Source: Terriglobia bacterium
GTDB taxonomy: Bacteria > Acidobacteriota > Terriglobia > Bryobacterales > Bryobacteraceae
Assembly: GCA_020073365.1 (NCBI GenBank)
Contig: JAIQFL010000046.1
Coordinates: 1-45,003, forward strand
DNA: 45,003 bases
Direction: 5' to 3'
Below the pieces are notes generated by a model, which was given only the letters and a program-made list of their open reading frames with translations, did no database searches and was not told the origin of the DNA. Made by a program: the position numbers and the translations under genes. Of this stretch, positions 1 to 7,792 are shown piece after piece; the first letter of the stretch is position 1, and every line of letters begins with the position of its first letter.

Positions 1-20
1 AGTTTCTTAAACCAAATCGT

Positions 21-770
21 ATGAGAAAACCAGTCATGGCGGGCAATTGGAAAATGTACAAGACACCCGCCGAAACCATCGCATTCTTCGAGAAGTTCCG
101 GCCGCTGGTCGGGACATCCGAGCACTGCGAGATCGTGATCTGTCCTCCCTTCACGAATCTCGCGGCAGCCGTGGATGCCGCGAAAGGCACGCGCATCCGC
201 GTGGGCGCGCAGAATGTCGCCTGGGCCAAGGAAGGCGCCTTCACCGGCGAGGTTTCCGGAGCCATGATCGTCGCTGCGGGGGCCACCCACGCGATCGTCG
301 GTCACAGCGAACGGCGCCAGTACTTCGGCGAAACCGACGAGACTGTTCTCAAGCGCACGCAAGCTGCGCTGGAGTACGGCCTGACCCCCATCGTCTGCGT
401 GGGAGAGCGCCTGGAAGAGCGCGAGAGCGGCCGCACCGAGGCGGTGCTGATCGGCCAGTTCCAAAAGGGAATCGCCGGGCTCTCCGGGCAGCAGTTCGCC
501 AAAATCGTGATTGCCTACGAGCCGGTTTGGGCCATCGGCACCGGCAAGACCGCCACGCCGGAGATCGCGGCCGATGCCCATCGCGTCATCCGCGCCCAAG
601 TGCGGGCGAAGTACGGAAAAGAAGCGGGCGACGCCGTCCGCATCCTGTATGGCGGCAGCGTCAAGCCGGATAACGTGAAGTCCCTGATGGCGCAGCCGGA
701 AATCGACGGGAGCCTGGTGGGCGGCGCCAGCCTGGACGCGGTGTCGTTCGCGGCGATTGTGAATTTCTGA
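21..770 (+). CDS. tpiA: Triosephosphate isomerase
   Basis: Cytoplasmic glycolytic enzyme interconverting dihydroxyacetone phosphate and glyceraldehyde 3-phosphate. The 249-residue protein is full length for the family. Asn9 and Lys11 (AGNWKM) form the substrate site, His95 (GHSERR) is the electrophile, Glu167 (YEPVWAIGTG) is the catalytic base, and the phosphate-gripping YGGSVKPDN motif is near the C-terminus. All catalytic residues are present, so it should be active. The ATG at 21 matches the family N-terminus, but only 20 bases of upstream sequence are visible, so promoter and operon context are unknown. It converges on the tricorn-type gene, and a nested palindrome separates the two. Confidence 0.98.
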   Translation: MRKPVMAGNWKMYKTPAETIAFFEKFRPLVGTSEHCEIVICPPFTNLAAAVDAAKGTRIRVGAQNVAWAKEGAFTGEVSGAMIVAAGATHAIVGHSERRQYFGETDETVLKRTQAALEYGLTPIVCVGERLEERESGRTEAVLIGQFQKGIAGLSGQQFAKIVIAYEPVWAIGTGKTATPEIAADAHRVIRAQVRAKYGKEAGDAVRILYGGSVKPDNVKSLMAQPEIDGSLVGGASLDAVSFAAIVNF

Positions 771-782
771 GGCAGAGAGGTT

Positions 783-855
783 GGCAGGCCGGGGACGGCC
801 CCCGAAATCGGGAGCCGTACCAATTAGGAGTTTCGTAGCCTGTCCCCGAACTGCC
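783..855. repeat. Nested palindrome between convergent genes, likely bidirectional terminator
   Basis: An inner hairpin at 795-818 has arms ACGGCcCCCGA and TCGGGaGCCGT around a 2-nt loop, with one mismatch. Outer arms at 783-796 and 842-855 pair at 12 of 14 positions. The element occupies nearly the whole gap between the ends of tpiA and the tricorn gene. It lacks a clear U-tract, so termination is an inference from its position; it may also be a dispersed repeat. Confidence 0.6.
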
Positions 856-859
856 CGCG

Positions 860-3800
860 CTAGTTGGCCTTGGCGGGGCTGGAGGTTTTGATCGGGAATG
901 CCGGACGGTGCAGCGGCGCAGGCATCTTCTTCAGTCCCTCCAGGGCCAGCTCGATGGCCTTCTCGAGCTGCGGATCCCGCCCCTGTACGACCAGGTCGGG
1001 GCGCTGCTCCACCACGAAATCGGGATCCACACCGTGGTTCTCCACGACCCATTCACCGCTGCCCTTGTCGTTCGGCTCCCACCAGGCCCAGCCCGGCGCT
1101 GTGACGGAACCGCCGTCCAACATGGACGGGAATCCTCCCATGCCGACCAGACCGCCCCAGGTGCGCGTTCCCACGAGGGGCCCGATTTTCTCCTTCTTGA
1201 AATAGAACGGGAAGAGATCGCCGCCGGAACCGGCCTGCTCATTCACGATCATGACCTTCGGTCCGAAGAATGCTTCTTGCGGCACAAATTCCTTCCCCTC
1301 GCGCGGCGAAAGGGCCAGGAGCTGGCGGCGCCCCAGTTTCTCGGTGTAGAAGTCGGGCGACCAGCCGCCGTGATTGAAGCGCTCGTCGATGATCAGGCCG
1401 TCCTTGCCTTGCTGGCCGGCAAAGTACTTGTCGAACATGCGAACACCTTCCACCGCCGTGTCGGGCACATGCATGTAGCCCACGCGGCCGTTGGTCGCCT
1501 CCGCCACCTTCCGCCGGTTGTCCTCGATCCAGTTCAGATAGCGCAGGTTCGCCTCGTTGCCGATGGTCTTTACGCCGATCTCCCAGCCCCCCTCTTCGCT
1601 GGCCTTGCTGTTGACTTTGAGAGTGATGAGCCGGTTGGCGAGCCCCTGAAAGTAGGCGTAGGGTTCGCGGTCCGCGCGGGCGGTTTGGCCGTCCACGGCA
1701 ATCAGGTAATTGCCCTCTTTCACCTTCAGGCCCGGCTCCGTGAGTGGCGATCGCGTATCGTCGGACCAGTTTTCGCCCTTGTAAATTTTCTTGATGCGGA
1801 AGAAGCCGCCGTCGGGCTCAAAGTCCACGCCGAGCATGCCGACATTGACGCGTTTGCGGTCCGGCACGTCGCCGCCGCCCACATAGGTGTGAGATGTGTT
1901 CAGCTCGGAGATCATCTCGCCGAGGATGTAGTTCAGGTCGCTGCGGTGAGCCACCCAGGGGAGTAGTGCCTCGTAGCGCTTGCCAATGGCCGCCCAGTTG
2001 GCGCCGCCCATCTCGGGATCCCAGTAGAAGTCCCGCTCGATCCTCCAAGCCTCGGTCAGAAGCTCCTTCCATTCGGCCTTGGGATCGGACGATACCTGCA
2101 TCTCGGCGGTGTTCAGTTTGCCGTCGCCCACTTTCTTGCCGGCAACAGCTTCGATAATTCCGAACGTATCTTGCGAGCGGTAGAGGAGTTTCCCGCCGTC
2201 CTTGTCGAGCGCGTAGCTGCCGCTGCCCTGCAACACGACCTTGTCTTCCCGTTTCTTGGTGTCATACAGGTGAATCGCTCCGGCGGGCTGCTGCGGCCCG
2301 GGGCGGCCCATCTGTGTTTCCTCCATGGGAACCGAGACGTAGAAGATTTTGTCCTTGCGGGCTTCCAGATGGTAATAGATCCCCGGCGGCACCGGCACCC
2401 GCGAGATGCGGTCCGCCAGGCCTTCGATATCAATCTGGATGGGTTTAACTTCGGCTGTCTTCTCCGCGCTCTTTTCTTCGGTTTTCTTCTCGCCTTCCTT
2501 TTCGCCTTCCTTGGGCGCGGCCGCGTCGCTCTTTTTTTCAGTGTCCGCCTTTTTGGTCTCGGCGTCCTTCTCTTCGTCGCTCTGCGGTCCGAACGGAGCG
2601 GCCTCATCGGCCTTCAGCGTGAGCGCGAAGATTCCGGTGGTGTAGTTGTAGTTGAAGCGTTGATCGAAGTTGCCGGAACTCGGATAGAAGAAGCGGTTGG
2701 AGAGGAAATAGAGGTACTTGCCGTCGGGATCGAAAACCGGATTCCCGTCATCATACAGGTCCTGACTGATGCGCGAGACCTTTTTCTGTTCGAGCGAGTA
2801 GAGGTACATGGCCTCCTTGCCATTGGCGTTTTCCGGCTTGGTATACGCCACCCAGCGGCTGTCGGGCGCCCACGAAGCTCTCGGCCGGGCGGAGTACTCA
2901 CTGGTGTCCACCAGCACCGGAGCCTTCCTTTCGATATCCACATACCATAACCGCAGCTTCTTGTCCGAATAGGCGATCTTTTTGGAATCCGGAGACCAGA
3001 CAGACGAATAAAGATATCGCGTCGCGTTGCCGTCGCTGGTCACACGGATCTCGTCGCCGCCCTTCTGAGGGCGTATGTACAGTTCGTATTCGCCGGTGCG
3101 GTCGGAGAAATACGAGATCCACTTGCCGTCGGGCGACCAGGCCGCGTTCACTTCGTGAACCCCGGGGCTGTTGGTGAGGTTGCGCGGGCTGCCGTGCTCC
3201 GCGGGGACGGTGAACACCTCTCCGCGCGCTTCGAACAACGCCCGGACGCCGGTTGGCGAGATGTCGAACGCGCCGATGCGGTTCCCGACGCTGCGGATTT
3301 CGGGCCGCGCGGCAATGGCATCGCTCGCCACATGGATCGGGATATGGCTGGGTTCGTTCTTTTTCAAATCGTAGGAATAGAGCCGGCCGCCGTTTTCGTA
3401 AATGATGGCATCCGGTCCCAGGCTGGGCCACTTGATGTCGTACTCGGTGTAGTGGGTCAGTTTGGTGACTTTCTTGCTCGCCAGGTCGCAACGATACAGG
3501 TTCATGACGCCGTCGCGGTCGGAGATGAAGTATACGGAGTTGCCGCGCCACATGGGGAACATGTCCATGGCCTCGGTGGTGGGCAGCGGCTCGTACGTGT
3601 GCTGCTTCAGGTCGAAGAGTGCGATCGGGCTCTTCCATCCGCCCCGATAGCGTTTCCAGGTGCGCATTTCCTGCGAGGCGAGGTTATAGGCGATGCGCTG
3701 GCCGTCAGGGGAGAAACTCACCAGGGTCGCGCGCGGAACGCTCAGAAGTTCCGGGATGCCGCCTTCGGGTGAAATCAGAAAGAGGCGGCTATAGTCCGGC

Positions 3801-4222
3801 AGATCGCTGGCTCGGTTCGACCGGAACAGGATGCGGCCGTCGGGCGACCAGCCGAGCACCATGTCGCTGCCCGGATGATAGGTCAACCGTTTGGGCTCGC
3901 CGCCGGCCACAGGGACCACGAACACGTCGGAATTGCCGTCGTATTCGCCGGTGAAGGCGATCCATTTGCCATCCGGGGAGAACTTGGGGTAGAGTTCGTC
4001 GCCGGGATGAGCCGTGAGGCGGCGGGCCGTTCCACCGTTGGTGGACGCCACCCACAAGTCTTCCGCATAGACGAAGACCACCTGGTCGTGCCAGATATCG
4101 GGGAATCGCATGAGCCTCGTCTCGCTACCTGTTGGGTCAGCGGGGGCGGCATTCAGACAGAGGGGTGAAGCGGCCAGCAGCAGGATGGCTGCGGGGAACA
4201 GGAGCAGACGGGTAGCTTTCAT
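860..4222 (-). CDS. Secreted tricorn-type protease (S41 family, beta-propeller/PDZ)
   Basis: Large exported serine protease of the tricorn family, expected to degrade peptides in the periplasm. The 1120-residue protein has a signal peptide (residues 1-27, MKATRLLLF then a hydrophobic run), many TolB/WD40-like propeller repeats (FSPDGKWIAF type, about 30-530), a tricorn C1/PDZ segment and a C-terminal S41 core. The catalytic set is visible: Ser777-His778 (NTSHTY), nucleophile Ser999 (AGSGGD) and Glu1061 (VENHGVD), with spacing like archaeal tricorn. Residues about 545-590 form a very acidic and lysine-rich insert. The start at 4222 is preferred over the in-frame ATG at 4267 because GGAGG lies just upstream and the signal peptide then begins the protein. 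It is transcribed away from the VapBC pair. Confidence 0.92.
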   Translation of the reverse strand: MKATRLLLFPAAILLLAASPLCLNAAPADPTGSETRLMRFPDIWHDQVVFVYAEDLWVASTNGGTARRLTAHPGDELYPKFSPDGKWIAFTGEYDGNSDVFVVPVAGGEPKRLTYHPGSDMVLGWSPDGRILFRSNRASDLPDYSRLFLISPEGGIPELLSVPRATLVSFSPDGQRIAYNLASQEMRTWKRYRGGWKSPIALFDLKQHTYEPLPTTEAMDMFPMWRGNSVYFISDRDGVMNLYRCDLASKKVTKLTHYTEYDIKWPSLGPDAIIYENGGRLYSYDLKKNEPSHIPIHVASDAIAARPEIRSVGNRIGAFDISPTGVRALFEARGEVFTVPAEHGSPRNLTNSPGVHEVNAAWSPDGKWISYFSDRTGEYELYIRPQKGGDEIRVTSDGNATRYLYSSVWSPDSKKIAYSDKKLRLWYVDIERKAPVLVDTSEYSARPRASWAPDSRWVAYTKPENANGKEAMYLYSLEQKKVSRISQDLYDDGNPVFDPDGKYLYFLSNRFFYPSSGNFDQRFNYNYTTGIFALTLKADEAAPFGPQSDEEKDAETKKADTEKKSDAAAPKEGEKEGEKKTEEKSAEKTAEVKPIQIDIEGLADRISRVPVPPGIYYHLEARKDKIFYVSVPMEETQMGRPGPQQPAGAIHLYDTKKREDKVVLQGSGSYALDKDGGKLLYRSQDTFGIIEAVAGKKVGDGKLNTAEMQVSSDPKAEWKELLTEAWRIERDFYWDPEMGGANWAAIGKRYEALLPWVAHRSDLNYILGEMISELNTSHTYVGGGDVPDRKRVNVGMLGVDFEPDGGFFRIKKIYKGENWSDDTRSPLTEPGLKVKEGNYLIAVDGQTARADREPYAYFQGLANRLITLKVNSKASEEGGWEIGVKTIGNEANLRYLNWIEDNRRKVAEATNGRVGYMHVPDTAVEGVRMFDKYFAGQQGKDGLIIDERFNHGGWSPDFYTEKLGRRQLLALSPREGKEFVPQEAFFGPKVMIVNEQAGSGGDLFPFYFKKEKIGPLVGTRTWGGLVGMGGFPSMLDGGSVTAPGWAWWEPNDKGSGEWVVENHGVDPDFVVEQRPDLVVQGRDPQLEKAIELALEGLKKMPAPLHRPAFPIKTSSPAKAN

Positions 4223-4449
4223 AGAGCCTCCAGAAGCGGTTGGACGAACCGGAATGAAAGACGTCACACAAAAGATGCTTCCGCGTGCGGAAGTAAGGAC
4301 CTATTGTAATCCCGAACTCCCAAAAGAAGAAGCGCTATCGCGCCGCAGTGTTCGGGCTGGACGCCGTGAGCTGCGCGTCGGCGAGTAACAACGCAAAATG
4401 GAGCGACATTGTCCTGTCCGGAAGGGGCCCCGTTGCGGTGAAGTGGGAT

Positions 4450-4866
4450 TCAGAGTACCGGCACGCCTTCAGCAATGGCTGCCCGCCGCAGTTCTGTATC
4501 GACTGTCGCCAAAGTGCAACTCTCGCGCATGGCGATTTCAAGATAGGCAGCGTCATACGCCGTCAGGGCATGGTTGCGGCAGAGGGATTGAGTCGCGTCG
4601 AACACGGTTGCCGGGGTCGGATGCTCATCCAAGTCCACTGGCAGCCGGTACAGATCGTTGATAAAAGCCTGAGTCAGATCACGTGTCAGCCGCTTCCGTC
4701 TTTCCCCGACCAGCAGCGCATTCAGGATTTCATGTCGCCAGAAAGCAGGGACCGCTATTCTGTCGCCGCCAGCAATCCGCTCGGAAACCTCTTCCGCCTT
4801 TTGGGATTGTTCGTCGGGAAAGCACCACGTTAGGACAACTGAAGCGTCCAGGACAAGACGGATCAC
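4450..4866 (-). CDS. vapC: VapC-like PIN-domain toxin ribonuclease
   Basis: A 138-residue PIN-domain protein, expected to be a Mg-dependent RNase that inhibits translation when its antitoxin is lost. The acidic metal-binding residues are present: Asp7 (LVLDAS), Glu46 (HEILNAL), Asp105 (TAYDAAYLE) and Asp123 (ATVDTEL). Its start overlaps the end of the upstream small gene by 4 bp (ATGA), the usual translational coupling in VapBC operons. The RNA target cannot be told from sequence. The pair is probably autoregulated by the antitoxin, but no clear operator was identified upstream. Confidence 0.9.
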   Translation of the reverse strand: MIRLVLDASVVLTWCFPDEQSQKAEEVSERIAGGDRIAVPAFWRHEILNALLVGERRKRLTRDLTQAFINDLYRLPVDLDEHPTPATVFDATQSLCRNHALTAYDAAYLEIAMRESCTLATVDTELRRAAIAEGVPVL

Positions 4867-5114
4867 GGCCTGCTCTCGCGGAGCAACTCCTTAACCGTCA
4901 TTCCACCCAATGAAAGCCCATGGCGTTTTCCGAAGGTTGCAAGCCGTCGCACGGCCGCAGCCGTGGATTCTTGCGCGGACGATCCCTGCGAAGGTAAACG
5001 GACACGCAACGCGTCTATCGCCTGATCCAGCGCTTCACCCGGCGTGTGCGCCAATCCAGAGTCGATCGCATCCATAAGCACCCGTTCCTGCTCAGGTCTT
5101 AACGTAATCGTCAT
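4863..5114 (-). CDS. vapB: VapB-like antitoxin
   Basis: An 83-residue protein directly upstream of and overlapping the PIN toxin, so the cognate antitoxin by context. The N-terminus (MTITLRPEQERVL) is compatible with a short DNA-binding dimerisation domain of ParD/RHH or AbrB/Phd type; the exact fold is uncertain. The C-terminus (GLSLGGMTVKELL) resembles toxin-binding tails seen on antitoxins of PIN toxins. It should neutralise VapC and repress the operon promoter in the 52-base gap before the response regulator gene. Confidence 0.8.
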   Translation of the reverse strand: MTITLRPEQERVLMDAIDSGLAHTPGEALDQAIDALRVRLPSQGSSAQESTAAAVRRLATFGKRHGLSLGGMTVKELLRESRP

Positions 5115-5166
5115 CGGCGGCCCCCGAGTTCATTATCCCGCAAACCTGGCGCGAGGAAGGCTCACC

Positions 5167-5853
5167 TCACTCCGAGAACCGGTATCCCACGCCGCGCACT
5201 GTATGGATGTGTTTCGGGCTCTGCGGAGTGTCTTCCAGTTTCTGGCGAAGCCAGGCTACGTGCACGTCGATGGTTCTGGATGAGACGCCCGGCTGGTACT
5301 CCCAAACGGCCTCCAACAGCTCATCCCGCGAGACCACCGATCCGCGGTGATCGATCAGGTAACGAAGAAGCTCCAGCTCCTTGCCGGCGAGACTGACCGG
5401 TACGCCGCTCTTCTTTACGTGGCCGTTCTCGAAATTGACTTGGATGTTGCCGAACTCGAAACTCCCCACGGGAGCCAGCTTCTCCCTCTTCGCGCGGCGC
5501 AGCAACGCTTCGATTCTTGCCAAAAGCTCGGGGGCCTCGAACGGCTTGGTCACATAGTCGTCGGCGCCAATTTTGAGGCCCACCACGCGGTCCACCAACT
5601 GCGTCTTGGCGGTCAGCATCAGGACCGGTGTATCCCTTCCCTGGCGTCGCAGTTCCCGTAAGACGTCCATCCCGCTCTTGCCGGGCAGCATCACATCCAG
5701 GACGATCAGGTCGAATGGCTCGCTAGCCGCGCGGGCCAGACCCGTGGGTCCGTCGGTGGCGCTTTCCACTTCGTAGCCCTCCACGGTGAGGAGGTCGGAC
5801 AAAGTGAGTACCAGACCAGGCTCATCCTCCACCAGGAGGATACGGGCGCTCAT
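5167..5853 (-). CDS. OmpR/PhoB-family response regulator
   Basis: A 228-residue cytoplasmic transcription factor. The receiver domain (1-120) has the acidic pocket Glu9-Asp10, phospho-acceptor Asp53 (VLDVMLPG), Thr81 and Lys103 (DDYVTKPF). The C-terminal winged-helix domain (about 130-226) ends in the typical RTIDVHVAWLRQKLE and VRGVGYRF motifs. It starts within the last codons upstream-wise of the histidine kinase gene (4-bp overlap), so the two form one operon and one signalling pair. Likely targets include the divergent TonB-dependent receptor gene, because repeated GTTAAG half-sites lie in the shared promoter region; that link is inferred. Confidence 0.95.
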   Translation of the reverse strand: MSARILLVEDEPGLVLTLSDLLTVEGYEVESATDGPTGLARAASEPFDLIVLDVMLPGKSGMDVLRELRRQGRDTPVLMLTAKTQLVDRVVGLKIGADDYVTKPFEAPELLARIEALLRRAKREKLAPVGSFEFGNIQVNFENGHVKKSGVPVSLAGKELELLRYLIDHRGSVVSRDELLEAVWEYQPGVSSRTIDVHVAWLRQKLEDTPQSPKHIHTVRGVGYRFSE

Positions 5854-7661
5854 CCGGATACTCCGGCGGCGGCTTCGGGAATCAGGACTATGAACTCGGC
5901 GCCCTTCATCGGCTCGCTTCTTACTCGTATGGTACCGCCGTGCGCCTCCACGATCTTCTTTACCAGGTTCAAGCCCAGCCCGGTGCCGTGTACCTGGTCC
6001 TCGGCGGCGCGCTGGCCGCGGAAGAACGGATCGAAGATGTGTTCCTGCTCATCCGCCGGAATCCCAGGCCCGCGATCCGCCACGCGAATCTCCACCATCG
6101 CGCGTCCTTTGTCAGTGGCCTTGGAGGCGAAGATGCCAATCCAGTTACTTCCCTTCGATCCGTATTTAGCCGCATTAGTGAGCAGATTCTGCAAAGCATG
6201 CTTCAATGCCATGGGGTCGCCGAGAATCAGCGGAAGGCCCGGCTCAATCGTCTGCTCGACGATGCAGTGCGACCCTTCGATGACGGCTTTGCTCGAGTCC
6301 ATGGTGTCTTGAATCACGGACGCGATGGACAGCGGCTCGGGCTCCTGGATCACGCGGCCCGCTTCCGAGCCGGCGAATCGCAAAACCTGTTCCACCAGGT
6401 CTGTGAGCCGGCCGGATTCCTGCTGAATCAAGGCTCCGTACCGTTCCACCTGGCTCGGATTGTGCGCCATCTTGCCTTGCAGGTTGTACCCGGCGGTGTG
6501 GATCACCGTGAGCGGCGTACGCAGCTCATGGGAGACGCCGGCCACGAAGTCCATTTGCAGTTGAGCGAGTTTCTGGGCGCGCCGGGTGTAGCGGATCAGG
6601 GCGCCCACGCTCGCCATCATGAGCAGGAGGACACCCGCGGTAACCGCGAGGTTACGCCATCGCAGGCGGGCGACCACGGTTTCGAGCGACCCCGCGCGAT
6701 GCCGGACAAACATCTCCCAGCGTCCCGAACCGGGCACTACCCCCGGACCCGGCCCTCTGCCCGGTCCGCGGTCGCGCATGCCGGAGGGGCCCGCGGGGCG
6801 AGGATCGTACTGCGGGTCGAAGATGCCCACCGAGGCATCCGCACTGCTGGAAATCCGTTTCGGGGCTTGGTTTGTCGCCGTGGGATCGGATTGATAGATC
6901 ACCGAAGGAGGGTTCGTTCTCGTGACGACTTCCACCTGATAGTCCGACAGGTCGCGCTGGACCAACTCGGGCAGCACGACGTCGTGAACGTACGGGAGAT
7001 TCACCTCGAAGATCGCCCAGGCGATTTCTCTTCGGCCAAATGGCCCGGGGGGGCGGCCGGGCGATGCGGGGCGACCCGGACGGCCGGTAGAGCCGAGAGA
7101 AGAGTTTCCGAAGACCGGGACTTCGAAAACCAGCCCCTCGCGTTCGGAAAACGGGTCGGGCGGACTCCATCTCTGCCCAGGCTCCAGCCCCATCCTGGAG
7201 TTCAACCGGTTCCGCACGGCACTCCAGGTCTCGGGCCAATCGATGGTTTCGAGCATTCCTGTATTCAGGTCGAGGCCTCGCAACACCACCGTGCCTGCCT
7301 GCGGTACGGCGATCGCGATGCGCCCAAAGATCTGACTGTGCCGGCCAGTTCTCTTCCATTGCTCGTACCGCACCACTAGTCCCGTGTCCATGGACTGTGC
7401 GTCGGTTGCCGAGTTGGTGGGAAGGAGCGCGCGAGTGGCGGTCGAGAGTTCGGAGTCGAACTCCCGGCTGAATCGATTCAGACTGGCCTGCAGGCTTCCG
7501 CGAAGCCGCTCGCGGGCCGCAACGCTGACTTCGCCGATCCAACGGTATTGCAGCACGCCCAGAACTCCGCAAAGAACCAGGAGCGCGCTAACGAAAAGCC
7601 AGGAAAGCATGGCGCGATGACGGTACTTCTCCGGGCTCATAGACCAGACCTTGCCCTGCAT
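5850..7661 (-). CDS. Membrane sensor histidine kinase
   Basis: A 603-residue inner-membrane kinase partnering the overlapping response regulator. There is an N-terminal membrane helix (about 19-40), a large periplasmic sensor region (about 45-335) with Pro/Gly/Arg-rich stretches, a second helix (about 340-358), then HisKA with phospho-acceptor His378 (SHELRTPL) and HATPase_c with N-box (NLLTNAAKYG), DRGPGIP and GTGLGLNLV. All catalytic motifs are intact. The sensed signal is unknown, and the periplasmic region is not recognised. The ATG at 7661 has a GAGGG close upstream; an internal ATG at 7640 is possible. It is divergent from the TonB-dependent receptor gene. Confidence 0.95.
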   Translation of the reverse strand: MQGKVWSMSPEKYRHRAMLSWLFVSALLVLCGVLGVLQYRWIGEVSVAARERLRGSLQASLNRFSREFDSELSTATRALLPTNSATDAQSMDTGLVVRYEQWKRTGRHSQIFGRIAIAVPQAGTVVLRGLDLNTGMLETIDWPETWSAVRNRLNSRMGLEPGQRWSPPDPFSEREGLVFEVPVFGNSSLGSTGRPGRPASPGRPPGPFGRREIAWAIFEVNLPYVHDVVLPELVQRDLSDYQVEVVTRTNPPSVIYQSDPTATNQAPKRISSSADASVGIFDPQYDPRPAGPSGMRDRGPGRGPGPGVVPGSGRWEMFVRHRAGSLETVVARLRWRNLAVTAGVLLLMMASVGALIRYTRRAQKLAQLQMDFVAGVSHELRTPLTVIHTAGYNLQGKMAHNPSQVERYGALIQQESGRLTDLVEQVLRFAGSEAGRVIQEPEPLSIASVIQDTMDSSKAVIEGSHCIVEQTIEPGLPLILGDPMALKHALQNLLTNAAKYGSKGSNWIGIFASKATDKGRAMVEIRVADRGPGIPADEQEHIFDPFFRGQRAAEDQVHGTGLGLNLVKKIVEAHGGTIRVRSEPMKGAEFIVLIPEAAAGVSG

Positions 7662-7691
7662 CTTCCCTCTTTCTTCAGGTTACTCTTATCG

Positions 7692-7745
7692 AAGCTTAAC
7701 GTACCATCGCCCGAGGGTAAAGACCGTGTTAAGGACGTTAAGCTT
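7692..7745. promoter_or_regulatory. Perfect 11-bp inverted repeat and GTTAAG half-sites in divergent promoter region
   Basis: AAGCTTAACGT at 7692-7702 is repeated exactly as its reverse complement ACGTTAAGCTT at 7735-7745. A further GTTAAG at 7728-7733 sits 9 bp before the GTTAAG at 7737-7742 in direct orientation. The sites fall between the divergent histidine kinase and TonB-receptor genes, the natural place for an operator. Direct half-sites about one helical turn apart suit an OmpR-family regulator; the assignment is inferred. Confidence 0.5.
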
Positions 7746-7792
7746 TCGGGTTGACGGGCAACTTTGGCTGGGTTACCCGGTACCTTGTAAGT

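Noticed and set aside
5940..7379. 479-codon plus-strand frame opposite the histidine kinase
   Set aside because: The kinase has all its motifs; the opposite frame shows no domain.
7751..7792. TTGACG at 7751 as a -35 box for the TonB-receptor gene
   Set aside because: The nearest -10-like hexamer (TACCTT, 7781) is 24 bases away, too far for a normal promoter.
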